In this document: piece after piece, positions 15,308 through 24,404 of the stretch
How the letters are laid out: the number at the start of each line of letters is the position of its first letter
Position numbering within the stretch: the first letter of the stretch is position 1
From: Lactobacillus taiwanensis DSM 21401
Lineage (GTDB): Bacteria; Bacillota; Bacilli; Lactobacillales; Lactobacillaceae
Direction: 5' to 3'
Assembly (NCBI RefSeq): GCF_001436695.1
Contig: NZ_AYZG01000051.1
Span: 86,211-150,210, forward strand
DNA: 64,000 nt
Position numbers and translations under genes: made by a program
Notes under the pieces: generated by a model
What the model was told of the DNA's origin: nothing
The model's database searches: none
Seen by the model: only the letters and a program-made list of their open reading frames with translations

Positions 15308-16273
15308 CTAAAGCAGAGTAACGCCTGGGCCGAAACTCGCAACGACTATTTTAACATTAGACAATGTTTTCTGAACAGCTGAAATGATTTCTTTTCTATT
15401 TCTTAAGGTACAGAGAATTTTGACATTCGGACCAGCATCAATTGTGTAATAACATTCGATACCTTTTTTTCTTAAATCTTCAACTAGTTTAATAGCTTTA
15501 ATTGTCTCTGGTTCAAAATAAGTGAAGGGTTCTTTTGCTGTTAAATTGCAAGCATGCATTTCATTGGCGCTCAGCTCACTTAGTTCTCCAATTTTGGTAA
15601 AGTCTTTGTCAGAAATAGCTTGTTTAATTTCAGCAATTTCTTGCTTATTTCTTTTAATCCAAGGCTCATAGAAAGGGGAAGTTTGTGCTAATTTCATTCC
15701 TTCTGTTGAAGAAATTTTCTTTTGTTTAGTATCAACCTCAAGAGCTAAAAGTGAAAGATCAAGATCAGGATGTTCATCAATTGGAATAGCATAAGAACTT
15801 GCATCATCATTTCCTTTTTGCCATTCAACAAAGCCCCCATAAATTGATCTAGTTGCTGAACCAGAACCCAGTCGAGCCAATCTTGAAAGTTCTTTTTTTG
15901 AAAGATCTAAATCATAACTTGCTGCAAAGCTTGTAGCTAGAGCTGAAAAGGCGGAAGCAGATGAGGCAAGACCTGCAGAAGTAGGGACGTGGTTGGTAGA
16001 TTCAATTGTAAAATGATCATTAAAACCAAAGCGATCTTGCAATAAATGAATATAATTAAAAACTCGTTTACTAGCTTCTGGTGTCTGCTTTTTGCCATTC
16101 AAAATAAAAGTATCTTCAATAAGAGATGAATCGTGGTTAAAAGTAGTATCAGTATAAAAAGCATCTAGAGTCATTGATAGACTAGACATCAATGGCGTTT
16201 TAAGTGCAGAATTTGCTTTACCCCAATATTTAATTAATGCAATGTTTGTGTGCGCACGTGCAGTTTTTTTCAT
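15308..16273 (-). CDS. mvaD: diphosphomevalonate decarboxylase
   Basis: 321 residues, GHMP superfamily, converting mevalonate diphosphate to IPP with ATP. Motifs: ARAHTNIALIKYWGK at the start (diagnostic of MvaD), SLSMTLDAFYT, VPTSAGLASSASAFSALA (P-loop, catalytic Ser), GSGSATRSIYGGFVEW, and IDAGPNVKIL with the catalytic Asp. ATG 16273 has AGAGGA upstream, and mvk ends 11 nt before it. Third-from-last gene in a minus-strand operon. Confidence 0.95.
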   Translation of the reverse strand: MKKTARAHTNIALIKYWGKANSALKTPLMSSLSMTLDAFYTDTTFNHDSSLIEDTFILNGKKQTPEASKRVFNYIHLLQDRFGFNDHFTIESTNHVPTSAGLASSASAFSALATSFAASYDLDLSKKELSRLARLGSGSATRSIYGGFVEWQKGNDDASSYAIPIDEHPDLDLSLLALEVDTKQKKISSTEGMKLAQTSPFYEPWIKRNKQEIAEIKQAISDKDFTKIGELSELSANEMHACNLTAKEPFTYFEPETIKAIKLVEDLRKKGIECYYTIDAGPNVKILCTLRNRKEIISAVQKTLSNVKIVVASFGPGVTLL

Positions 16274-16284
16274 TAAATAATCCT

Positions 16285-17202
16285 CTAAATTTCCTCAATC
16301 CAGTAGTTATCAAAATTAGCACTAGCCTTTTTAGCAATTTCTTGGGCAGTTTTTTGGTCAGGACATAATGCAATAACAATTCCGCCAAGACCACCACCTG
16401 ATAATTTAGCACCTAAAGCGCCATTTTCATTAGCAATTTTACAAATATTATCAATTCTTTTAGTAGAAAGTTTGAAAGATGCTAATATACTTTGAGCTTC
16501 ATCGAATATTTTTCCTACTTCTTCAGCATTTTGTTTAAGCCAATTTGTCTGAGTTGCAGTAGCAAGTTCACCAAGACGGGCAATTTGCTTCTTTTTAGAT
16601 TCACTTTCATCCATCTGCTTTTTTACTGATTGAACTGCAATTTTGGTGTTGCCAAGTTCACCGGTATCCATAATTAGAAGAGTAGCACCTAATTTTTGTG
16701 ATAATTGTTTCGGTCCATCTTGTTTATTGAAGAAAACTAAATAATTGGAATTTACTGTAGCAGCATCCAGTCCGGAAGCCTTACCATGATTGATCATTTC
16801 TGCATGATTTGTGATTTCCATAACCTCATCTTGCGTGAGATTTAATTCTAAAAATTGTGATAGAGCTTTTGTAGTGCTTAAAGCTACCACAGCACTAGAA
16901 CCTAATCCGCGTTCCATAGGAATTTCACCGGTATAAGTAATTTTAACGTTAGGTGCATCTTCTACTTTTTCAAGTAGCGTTTTAACGATGTATTTAATAC
17001 CATCATATTCACTTGGAGCATCAAAAAAAGCACCATGGTAATGATTTGTGTCCATCCAAGTAGCTCCATCAGTTTGTTCAACAGTAGTGGTAATATTTAA
17101 GGCTTGAATTGGAAGAGCCAATGCATTATATCCATAAACTACTGAATGTTCGCCAATAAGAATTACTTTTCCATGTGCTTTAATTTCTGTTTTTTTATTC
17201 AC
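16285..17202 (-). CDS. mvk: mevalonate kinase
   Basis: 305 residues. Motifs: AHGKVILIGEHSVVYG (GHMP motif 1), MERGLGSSAVVALSTTKA (ATP-binding motif 2), HGKASGLDAATV (catalytic Asp), and KLSGGGLGGIVIAL (motif 3). It phosphorylates mevalonate and is usually feedback-inhibited by isoprenoid diphosphates. The start is GTG 17202, with AGGAAAG upstream. It is the first gene of the operon and diverges from rexB over an 86-bp gap; a minus-strand -10 TATAAT is at 17223-17218. Confidence 0.94.
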   Translation of the reverse strand: MNKKTEIKAHGKVILIGEHSVVYGYNALALPIQALNITTTVEQTDGATWMDTNHYHGAFFDAPSEYDGIKYIVKTLLEKVEDAPNVKITYTGEIPMERGLGSSAVVALSTTKALSQFLELNLTQDEVMEITNHAEMINHGKASGLDAATVNSNYLVFFNKQDGPKQLSQKLGATLLIMDTGELGNTKIAVQSVKKQMDESESKKKQIARLGELATATQTNWLKQNAEEVGKIFDEAQSILASFKLSTKRIDNICKIANENGALGAKLSGGGLGGIVIALCPDQKTAQEIAKKASANFDNYWIEEI

Positions 17203-17288
17203 AATTATCTTTCCTATATTATAAATTTCATTAGTCTATTTTGTTTTGCTCCATATGCTAAAATATTTGCTAAGGAGACACGAGACTT

Positions 17289-20200
17289 ATGATTAATGTA
17301 ATTACTGGTAGACAAGTAGACAACTTGCAAAATGAAATAATTGATCAAGCTGTTAGGTCATATTACCAAGATAAAACGCACGATGTATTTATTATCGTGC
17401 CAAACCATATTAAGTTTACCACAGAAGTACGCGCACTTAGCAAGCTCTCTGTTTTAACAAATAAAAAACAAGTAGCAGTTAATAAATTGCATATTCTTTC
17501 ATTTTCACGATTAGCTTGGTATTTCTTAAAAGATGAAGCAATTAGATTGCCTCAAATTCTTGATGATGCCGCTAGTGTAATGCTTTTAGAACAAATTGTT
17601 ACTGACTATCAAGATGAATTAAAGTTGTTCCAGAATAAAACACAAATTACATCTGGTGCATTAAAACAAATGTATGAGGCTATTCTATCTGTTAGAGCCG
17701 GAAATATTGAACTAGATAATATTGATAATGAAAAATTAAATGAAGAAATGCGTTACAAAATTCATGATCTTCAAATTGTTTATGATGAATTTATCGAACG
17801 ATTATCAGAAAAATTTGCTACAAAAGATGAAATGCAGTTATTACTTAACGAATTTTTAGCTAAAAGTAATAATTTAAGTAAGATGGATTTCTATTTTTCT
17901 GACTTTTCACACTTTTCTCTACAGGAATTAACCTCAGTGCGGTTAATTTCAAAAAAGGCTAATAATACTACTTTAGCTTTTAAAACAAAAATTGGAAAAA
18001 TAAATACAAATACTGAACCAGGAGATTATGATTACGTAGTTCAACGGACAATTAAACAATTAGAACATTTTTGGCAAAATCAGGAATTAGATTATCAATG
18101 TCAAGAATTCCCATTATCTTCATCTAGTCCAAGTTCTTTATTAAACGGAATTTGGACTAAAACCGGTAATTTTGATGAACAAGTAAGTAAGTTTTTACAG
18201 CCAGTTAAGGCAGATTCACGTTATGCAGAAGCTTATTTCGTGGCTCGAACAATCTATCAACAAGTAGCTTTAAATAATTATCGCTATCAGGATTTTTTAG
18301 TTTTGGCACCTAACTTAAGTGAATATGAAACATATCTAACACCGATTTTACGTCAGAATAATATTCCATTCTTTAATGACTTACAAAAAGAGATGAAATA
18401 TCATCCCTTAGTGGTTGCTGTTGAAAATTTACAGCAAATCTTTAATCGCGGATTTCAAACTGATAATGTAATTGCTTTAATGAAAACGCAGCTTTTCATC
18501 CCTGAATGGTATAAAAGTTCTGCGCGCTTTCAAAATGATGTTGACTTACTTGAAAATTTTGTTTTAGCACATGGAATTAAAGGTACTCTCTGGACAAAAC
18601 CACTAAAGAACTTTGTTGATGCCAATGTAATTGCCTTAGATAAATCTGAACAAGAAGTAGAGGAACTAGATCACTTAAGAAAATATTTCGTTGATATTTT
18701 AAGTACTTTCTTTAAAAATTTAGAAGACGAAAAAGATCCTCAGACAGCAGTTACAATCTTTTGGAACTTTTTAATAAAAAATCGAGTAGCTAAAAGACTA
18801 GAAGCCTGGCGAAAAGAAGCAAACGATGCTGGAGATTTGCAACTTGCTCAGCAGCCAGAACAAGTTTGGTCAACTTTAAATGATTTATTGAAAGATTATC
18901 TATTAGTAGCAAAAGAATTTTCATTAGATCAGTTCTTTGAATTGCTAATTAGTGGTTTTAGCGAAGCAAACTTCTCACAAATTCCATCTACGCTTGATGC
19001 AGTTAATATTTCTGAATTAGGAATGGTTCAAGGGCAAGATTATAAACAAGTCTTTATTATTGGTGCAACTAGTAGTAATTTACCGCAAATTGAAAAAATA
19101 CCTGGTTTCTTTAGTTCAGAAAACTTAGAACAATTAAACGATGGAATTAATGCTAGTGGTTATTTAGAAGATCAGCAGAAAATTAATAATTTAGATCAGA
19201 ATTATCAATTTGGAAATGCTTTAAGTTTAGCTAGCGATAAAATTTATATTTCCTATCCCGTAATTAATACAGCTAACGAACAATTGGAACCTTCTATTTT
19301 TTATAGACAGCTCTTAAGATTAACGAAGGCGGAAGAATTTGCACAGCATGATTTACCAACTAATAGTGATGATGTGCTAACGTTTATGACTAATCCTGAG
19401 GCAAGTCTAGGCTATCTAACCTATTTAAAGGGCAAAGAGGATGTAAATGTAGATTCTCTGTTAGATTTGACTGAGAAAAAAATAGGCAAAGTGACACAAA
19501 ATGTAGTTGAAGGCAGCAATTTTAAAAATGTTCCTGAAGATTTATCTCCAGAGTTAGCTCAAGAATTATATGGAAATAGAATTGAAACTTCAGTTTCTCA
19601 GTTAGAAACTTATTATCAAAATTCTTTTGAATATTTCTTGAATTATGGCTTGCATCTAAAGAAACGTTTTGAAAATGAGCTAGATGTAATTCAAGCTGGA
19701 AATTATTATCATGAAACTTTTGATTATCTGGTTAAAAAGATAAAAGAAAAAGATTTAAATTTTGCTGATTTAACCGAAGAAAAGCTAGCAGAACTATTAA
19801 TTGAGGTAAGAGAGGAGTTAAAAGAAAAGGGAAGATATCGGCAACTTTTGAATGATCCTTTTAATAAATATCTGTTCCATAAGCTTGACCAAACAACTTC
19901 TAATGTTGCGTATTATTGGCACAGTAATGCAAATAAAACAGCCTTTAGACCGCAATATTCGGAATTAAGTTTTGGTAAAAATCAAAGAGTAGAAGGTCTC
20001 TCTTATGACTGGAAAGATGATAATAATGAAAAGAAGGTTGTCGATCTTCGTGGAAAGATGGATCGTGTTGATTTAGCCAAAGTAAATAACCGCGTTTTAG
20101 GAGAGGTAATTGATTATAAATCTTCTGCTAAGAAATTTGATTTAGGTTTATTTGCAAATGGAATTTCAATGCAGATGATTTCTTATCTTGAAGTTTTAAA

Positions 20201-20765
20201 AAAGAATAATAAGTTTTTTGCTCAAGGTAAAGATTTAGACGTTTTAGGTGCCTTTTACCAGAATATAACTAGTAGCTTAGATCGTTTAAGTAGCGACAAA
20301 ATGATCTTAAGTAACTATCAAATTAAGGACTTAATCAAAGAAAGCACTAAGAAATTAATGTATAACGGAATTTTAATCGCAGATGAAGAAATGCTTGATT
20401 TGATTGAACCAGGAATGGAAAAGGATCGAGCAACTTCTGAGCTATATAATAGTGTTAAGCGAAAAGCAAACGGTGATATTAGTTGGCCACGAAATCAAAG
20501 CTTTACTCCTGATCAACTTGAATTATTGTTAGCTTATAATTCTTACCTAATTAAAAATGCAGGTAGTGAGATTTTATCAGGTAAGATTAAACTTGATCCT
20601 TACGCTTATGGTCAACAGACATCCCTTACTTATTCTGACTTTAAAGATATCTTCTTTTTTGATGCCATGTTAAAAGAAAATAATTACCATAAAATTAAAG
20701 CAATTGATAAAAAGACCTTATTGAACTTAATTAAAGAAAAACTAAATTTGGATGGTGATGAATAG
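17289..20765 (+). CDS. rexB: ATP-dependent helicase/nuclease subunit RexB
   Basis: 1158 residues, the AddB/RexB partner in double-strand-break processing and recombination. The C-terminal RecB-type nuclease motif is visible as GEVIDYKSSAKKFDLG (D-x-K). The N-terminus, MINVITGRQVDNLQN, lacks a Walker A, as in RexB of lactic acid bacteria. The region that in AddB carries an iron-sulfur Cys (family C-P-F-x-x-F) reads YYQNSFEYFLNYGL, so the cluster is missing. AAGGAGA precedes ATG 17289. Its stop TAG is directly followed by the rexA GTG. Confidence 0.92.
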   Translation: MINVITGRQVDNLQNEIIDQAVRSYYQDKTHDVFIIVPNHIKFTTEVRALSKLSVLTNKKQVAVNKLHILSFSRLAWYFLKDEAIRLPQILDDAASVMLLEQIVTDYQDELKLFQNKTQITSGALKQMYEAILSVRAGNIELDNIDNEKLNEEMRYKIHDLQIVYDEFIERLSEKFATKDEMQLLLNEFLAKSNNLSKMDFYFSDFSHFSLQELTSVRLISKKANNTTLAFKTKIGKINTNTEPGDYDYVVQRTIKQLEHFWQNQELDYQCQEFPLSSSSPSSLLNGIWTKTGNFDEQVSKFLQPVKADSRYAEAYFVARTIYQQVALNNYRYQDFLVLAPNLSEYETYLTPILRQNNIPFFNDLQKEMKYHPLVVAVENLQQIFNRGFQTDNVIALMKTQLFIPEWYKSSARFQNDVDLLENFVLAHGIKGTLWTKPLKNFVDANVIALDKSEQEVEELDHLRKYFVDILSTFFKNLEDEKDPQTAVTIFWNFLIKNRVAKRLEAWRKEANDAGDLQLAQQPEQVWSTLNDLLKDYLLVAKEFSLDQFFELLISGFSEANFSQIPSTLDAVNISELGMVQGQDYKQVFIIGATSSNLPQIEKIPGFFSSENLEQLNDGINASGYLEDQQKINNLDQNYQFGNALSLASDKIYISYPVINTANEQLEPSIFYRQLLRLTKAEEFAQHDLPTNSDDVLTFMTNPEASLGYLTYLKGKEDVNVDSLLDLTEKKIGKVTQNVVEGSNFKNVPEDLSPELAQELYGNRIETSVSQLETYYQNSFEYFLNYGLHLKKRFENELDVIQAGNYYHETFDYLVKKIKEKDLNFADLTEEKLAELLIEVREELKEKGRYRQLLNDPFNKYLFHKLDQTTSNVAYYWHSNANKTAFRPQYSELSFGKNQRVEGLSYDWKDDNNEKKVVDLRGKMDRVDLAKVNNRVLGEVIDYKSSAKKFDLGLFANGISMQMISYLEVLKKNNKFFAQGKDLDVLGAFYQNITSSLDRLSSDKMILSNYQIKDLIKESTKKLMYNGILIADEEMLDLIEPGMEKDRATSELYNSVKRKANGDISWPRNQSFTPDQLELLLAYNSYLIKNAGSEILSGKIKLDPYAYGQQTSLTYSDFKDIFFFDAMLKENNYHKIKAIDKKTLLNLIKEKLNLDGDE

Positions 20766-23700
20766 GTGACAAATTTTACTAGAGAACAAAATCAAGCCGT
20801 TAATGATCATGGAAGAGATATCTTAGTTTCTGCATCTGCTGGATCTGGTAAAACTACAGTTTTGGTTGAACGAGTTTTGAGACGTATTCTTTCAGGTACG
20901 CCAGTTTCATCGCTTTTAATCATTACGTTTACAAAAGCTGCTGCTCGTGAGATGAAGGAGCGTATTAAACAAAAAATAAGTGATCAGCTTGAAATAGAAC
21001 CTGACAATCAGTTTTTAAGAAATCAATTATTAGACATTGATACCGCTAATATTTCAACGATTGATTCTTTTTGTTTAGACATAATTAGACGCTTTTATTA
21101 TGTTATTGATCTTGATCCACAATTTAGTGTTTTGACCGATGAAACACAAGCTGAACTTTTAAAAGAGCGTGCATTGCGTGAGCTAGAAAGTGAATATTTG
21201 GAAGAGGATAATCAGGACTTTCAAGACTTCTATGATAATTTTTCAGGCGATCGAGACGCAGAAGGTGCTAGAAACTTATTGTTGCAACTTTATAACACTG
21301 CCACTTCTGAACCCAACTATGAGAATTTTCTTAATAACTTAGCAAATTATTACCATGTAAAAGATAAGTTAGTTGAATCTTCATTATGGCAAACACAAAT
21401 AAAACCTTTGCTGATCAAAGAAGTCAGTGATTTGAAAGATGAGGTTAAAAAGTTATTTACTTTTCCAGAAATAGATGGAGCCGATTTAAGTAAGGTAAAA
21501 GAAAATTATGATATATTTGCTAATAGATTAGATGAATTTTTAAAAGCTTTAGAAGATGATTATTCTTATAATGAAATTCGTGCTAGCCTGATGAACTGCA
21601 AATTTGAAAAAACTGTTCGAAAATCAAAAAAATGGTCAGAAGATAGTATTGCCGTTTATCAAGAAAGTCAAGATCTAAAATCAGATTTGAATGATCAATT
21701 AAAGAAGATTTTTGCTAGTTTTTTTGTAGTAGAGGAAAAAGAGCAAATAAAAGTTCTCAAGAAGTCTGAAAAGCTAGTTGAAACGATTATAGGAGTAGAG
21801 AAGAAACTTATTAAAAAATTTAGTCAATTAAAAAGAGAGCAGAATTTAATTGATTATAGTGATATGGAACAGTTCGCTTTTAATATTCTAACTACTGATA
21901 CCTCTAATGCACATCTTGCGCGAGAATATTATCAAGAAAAATTCAATGAGATTTTGATTGATGAATATCAGGATGTGAATGCTCTGCAAGAAAATATCAT
22001 TAGGGCTATCAAGAAAAAAGGACAGAACACTTTATTTATGGTTGGGGATGTGAAGCAATCAATATATGGTTTTAGACAAGCACGTCCTGATCTATTTTTG
22101 AGTAAATACCATGCTTACGGACAAGATGAAAATAGTGAACGAATTGTTTTAGCAGATAATTTCAGGTCAACAAAGAGAGTAACTGAGACAGTTAATGTAC
22201 TATTTGATCCAATTTTAACAACGAATTTTGGTGGAATAGATTATAAAAAAGAAGGTCAATTGCAATTTGGTGCTGATTATTATCCTGCTGATTTACCAAC
22301 AGCAAGTGAGTATATTTTTAGTGATAAGAAGCGTACACAATCTGCTTATGAGGAGAAATATGGGGATGAAATAGATTTTAGCGAAATTCAGATGGTTATT
22401 GCTAGAATCAAACAATTAAAGAAAGAAAATTTTCAAATTTGGGATCGAAGAACTCAGCTTAAGCGTCCTCTGGAGTACTCTGACATTGCTATTATTACAC
22501 GAACTAGAAGCGACAACTTACAAGTAATGCAGGAGTTTGCAAAAGCTGATTTACCATTATTTGTTACTGATGCTCAAAACTATTTTCAAACTTTTGAGTT
22601 AATCATGATTATGAATTATTTAAGATTAATTGATAATCCTCAACAAGATATTCCTCTAGTAGCAGTTTTAAGATCACCGCTTTTTAATTTTAAAGAACCT
22701 GAACTCGCCCAAATTCGAGTTAAAAGCAGAAGTGGTAATTTCTATACTGCGTTAGCAAGTTTTGCTTCAGTTAATTCTGATCTTGGTAAAAAATGTAAAG
22801 GATTTTTACAACAGCTTGAAACTTTAAGAAATTTTGCGGCAACGCATAGAATTTCTGAATTAATTTGGAGTATTTATGAAAAAACACATCTATTAGAGAT
22901 CGTTACAGGATTGCCAAATGGGCAACAACGTAGAGTTAATCTGGAATCTTTGTATGAAAGAGCAACTTCTTATGAAAGTGCAGGGTTTAAAGGGTTATAT
23001 CAGTTTATTAGCTTTATTGAAAGAATGAGAAAAAATCAGAAAGATTTAGCTCAGCCACTTTTAAGTGATAAGGCAGATAACGCTGTAAAATTAATGACAA
23101 TACATGCATCTAAAGGATTAGAATTTCCAGTTGTTTTTGTTATGGGTTTAGGCCATAAATATCAAACTAGGGATTTAAGTGGTAATTTTACTATCGGTAA
23201 AGATTCGCTAGGCCTGACAGTAAAGGAAAAAGATTATCGCATTGATTCTTTGGTTAAGTCTGTTGCCGATGTAGAGAAGCGACAACAAATGCTGGAAGAA
23301 GAAGCAAGAATTCTGTACGTTGGTTTAACTAGAGCGCAGCAGAAACTAATTTTGGTTGCAAGTGTTAATGATCTTGAAAGCAAACAGAAGAAATGGTTAA
23401 GTGAAATTGATCAACGCACTAATACTCTGCCTTTGGTTAAAAAAATTAATGCTCAATCTCCTTTAGACTTTTTAGGACCAAAATTAGAACAAAAGCATGA
23501 ATTTGATCAAAAAATTGATGATATGACTTTGGCATTAGAAGAACAAGATAGATTATATTATTTGAAATTTAATCTTGATTTTAAGTTAGAAGAGATAAGG
23601 ACCCATAATGAGGATACTCAAGAGTTAAGTTCTAAAATAAACACGGTAGTTAAAGATCTTTATGACTTTTATTATCCATTTGGGGATGCAACAAAAACGA

Positions 23701-24380
23701 CGGCTTATCAATCAGTTTCTGAAATAAAAAAGGTTTTCAATGATCCGATGGACACCGAACTTGAAAACTCAAGATTGATTTCCTCAAGTAATCGCTATCT
23801 ACAACCAATTGATGAAACGCCTACTTTTTTAGAAGAACAGAAGTTTACTGGAGCAGAAATTGGTACCGCAATGCACTTGGTTTTACAATATTATAATTAT
23901 GAAGGCAGTAAAAACGAGAAAAATCTAGAAGAAGAGATCAAAAAGCTTGTTGAACTAGGTAAGCTAAATCCACTAATGGTACCTTATTTATCTAAAGACG
24001 CTTTAAATTGGTTTGTAATGAGTGAGTTCGCTAAAGATTTTTGGAAAAAACCAGCTAACCTACATCGAGAAAGTCAGTTTTCTAGTTTAGTTAATGCGAG
24101 TGAATTATTTAATAACTTCTCCGATCCTGCGGCAAAAATTTTAGTCCACGGGACAGTAGATGGATATTTTGAAACAGATGAAGGACTGATTTTGTTTGAT
24201 TACAAGACTGACTTTGTTGATAAAAAGCATGAAGAACAAGCAATCAAAAAAATTAAGCAAAAATATACTGGTCAATTGCGTTTATATGAACAAGCCTTAA
24301 ATGAAATGACGGATAGTAAAAAGGTTATAGGAAAATATTTAATTTTGCTTGACGCAAAGAAAGTAGTCCCAGTAGACTAG
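20766..24380 (+). CDS. rexA: ATP-dependent helicase/nuclease subunit RexA (AddA type)
   Basis: 1204 residues, the UvrD-like motor and nuclease of the RexAB complex. Motifs in order: Walker A SASAGSGKTTVLVER; LITFTKAAAREMKER; Walker B FNEILIDEYQDVN; FMVGDVKQSIYGFRQA; ADNFRSTKRV; KLMTIHASKGLEFPVVF; ILYVGLTRAQQKL; and C-terminal nuclease VHGTVDGYFETDEGLILFD with YKTD. It starts at GTG 20766 with no gap after rexB; the ribosome site GGATGGTGA lies inside the rexB end, implying coupled translation. Confidence 0.94.
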   Translation: MTNFTREQNQAVNDHGRDILVSASAGSGKTTVLVERVLRRILSGTPVSSLLIITFTKAAAREMKERIKQKISDQLEIEPDNQFLRNQLLDIDTANISTIDSFCLDIIRRFYYVIDLDPQFSVLTDETQAELLKERALRELESEYLEEDNQDFQDFYDNFSGDRDAEGARNLLLQLYNTATSEPNYENFLNNLANYYHVKDKLVESSLWQTQIKPLLIKEVSDLKDEVKKLFTFPEIDGADLSKVKENYDIFANRLDEFLKALEDDYSYNEIRASLMNCKFEKTVRKSKKWSEDSIAVYQESQDLKSDLNDQLKKIFASFFVVEEKEQIKVLKKSEKLVETIIGVEKKLIKKFSQLKREQNLIDYSDMEQFAFNILTTDTSNAHLAREYYQEKFNEILIDEYQDVNALQENIIRAIKKKGQNTLFMVGDVKQSIYGFRQARPDLFLSKYHAYGQDENSERIVLADNFRSTKRVTETVNVLFDPILTTNFGGIDYKKEGQLQFGADYYPADLPTASEYIFSDKKRTQSAYEEKYGDEIDFSEIQMVIARIKQLKKENFQIWDRRTQLKRPLEYSDIAIITRTRSDNLQVMQEFAKADLPLFVTDAQNYFQTFELIMIMNYLRLIDNPQQDIPLVAVLRSPLFNFKEPELAQIRVKSRSGNFYTALASFASVNSDLGKKCKGFLQQLETLRNFAATHRISELIWSIYEKTHLLEIVTGLPNGQQRRVNLESLYERATSYESAGFKGLYQFISFIERMRKNQKDLAQPLLSDKADNAVKLMTIHASKGLEFPVVFVMGLGHKYQTRDLSGNFTIGKDSLGLTVKEKDYRIDSLVKSVADVEKRQQMLEEEARILYVGLTRAQQKLILVASVNDLESKQKKWLSEIDQRTNTLPLVKKINAQSPLDFLGPKLEQKHEFDQKIDDMTLALEEQDRLYYLKFNLDFKLEEIRTHNEDTQELSSKINTVVKDLYDFYYPFGDATKTTAYQSVSEIKKVFNDPMDTELENSRLISSSNRYLQPIDETPTFLEEQKFTGAEIGTAMHLVLQYYNYEGSKNEKNLEEEIKKLVELGKLNPLMVPYLSKDALNWFVMSEFAKDFWKKPANLHRESQFSSLVNASELFNNFSDPAAKILVHGTVDGYFETDEGLILFDYKTDFVDKKHEEQAIKKIKQKYTGQLRLYEQALNEMTDSKKVIGKYLILLDAKKVVPVD

Positions 24381-24404
24381 AGACAGAATAGAAGGGAGAT
24401 TATT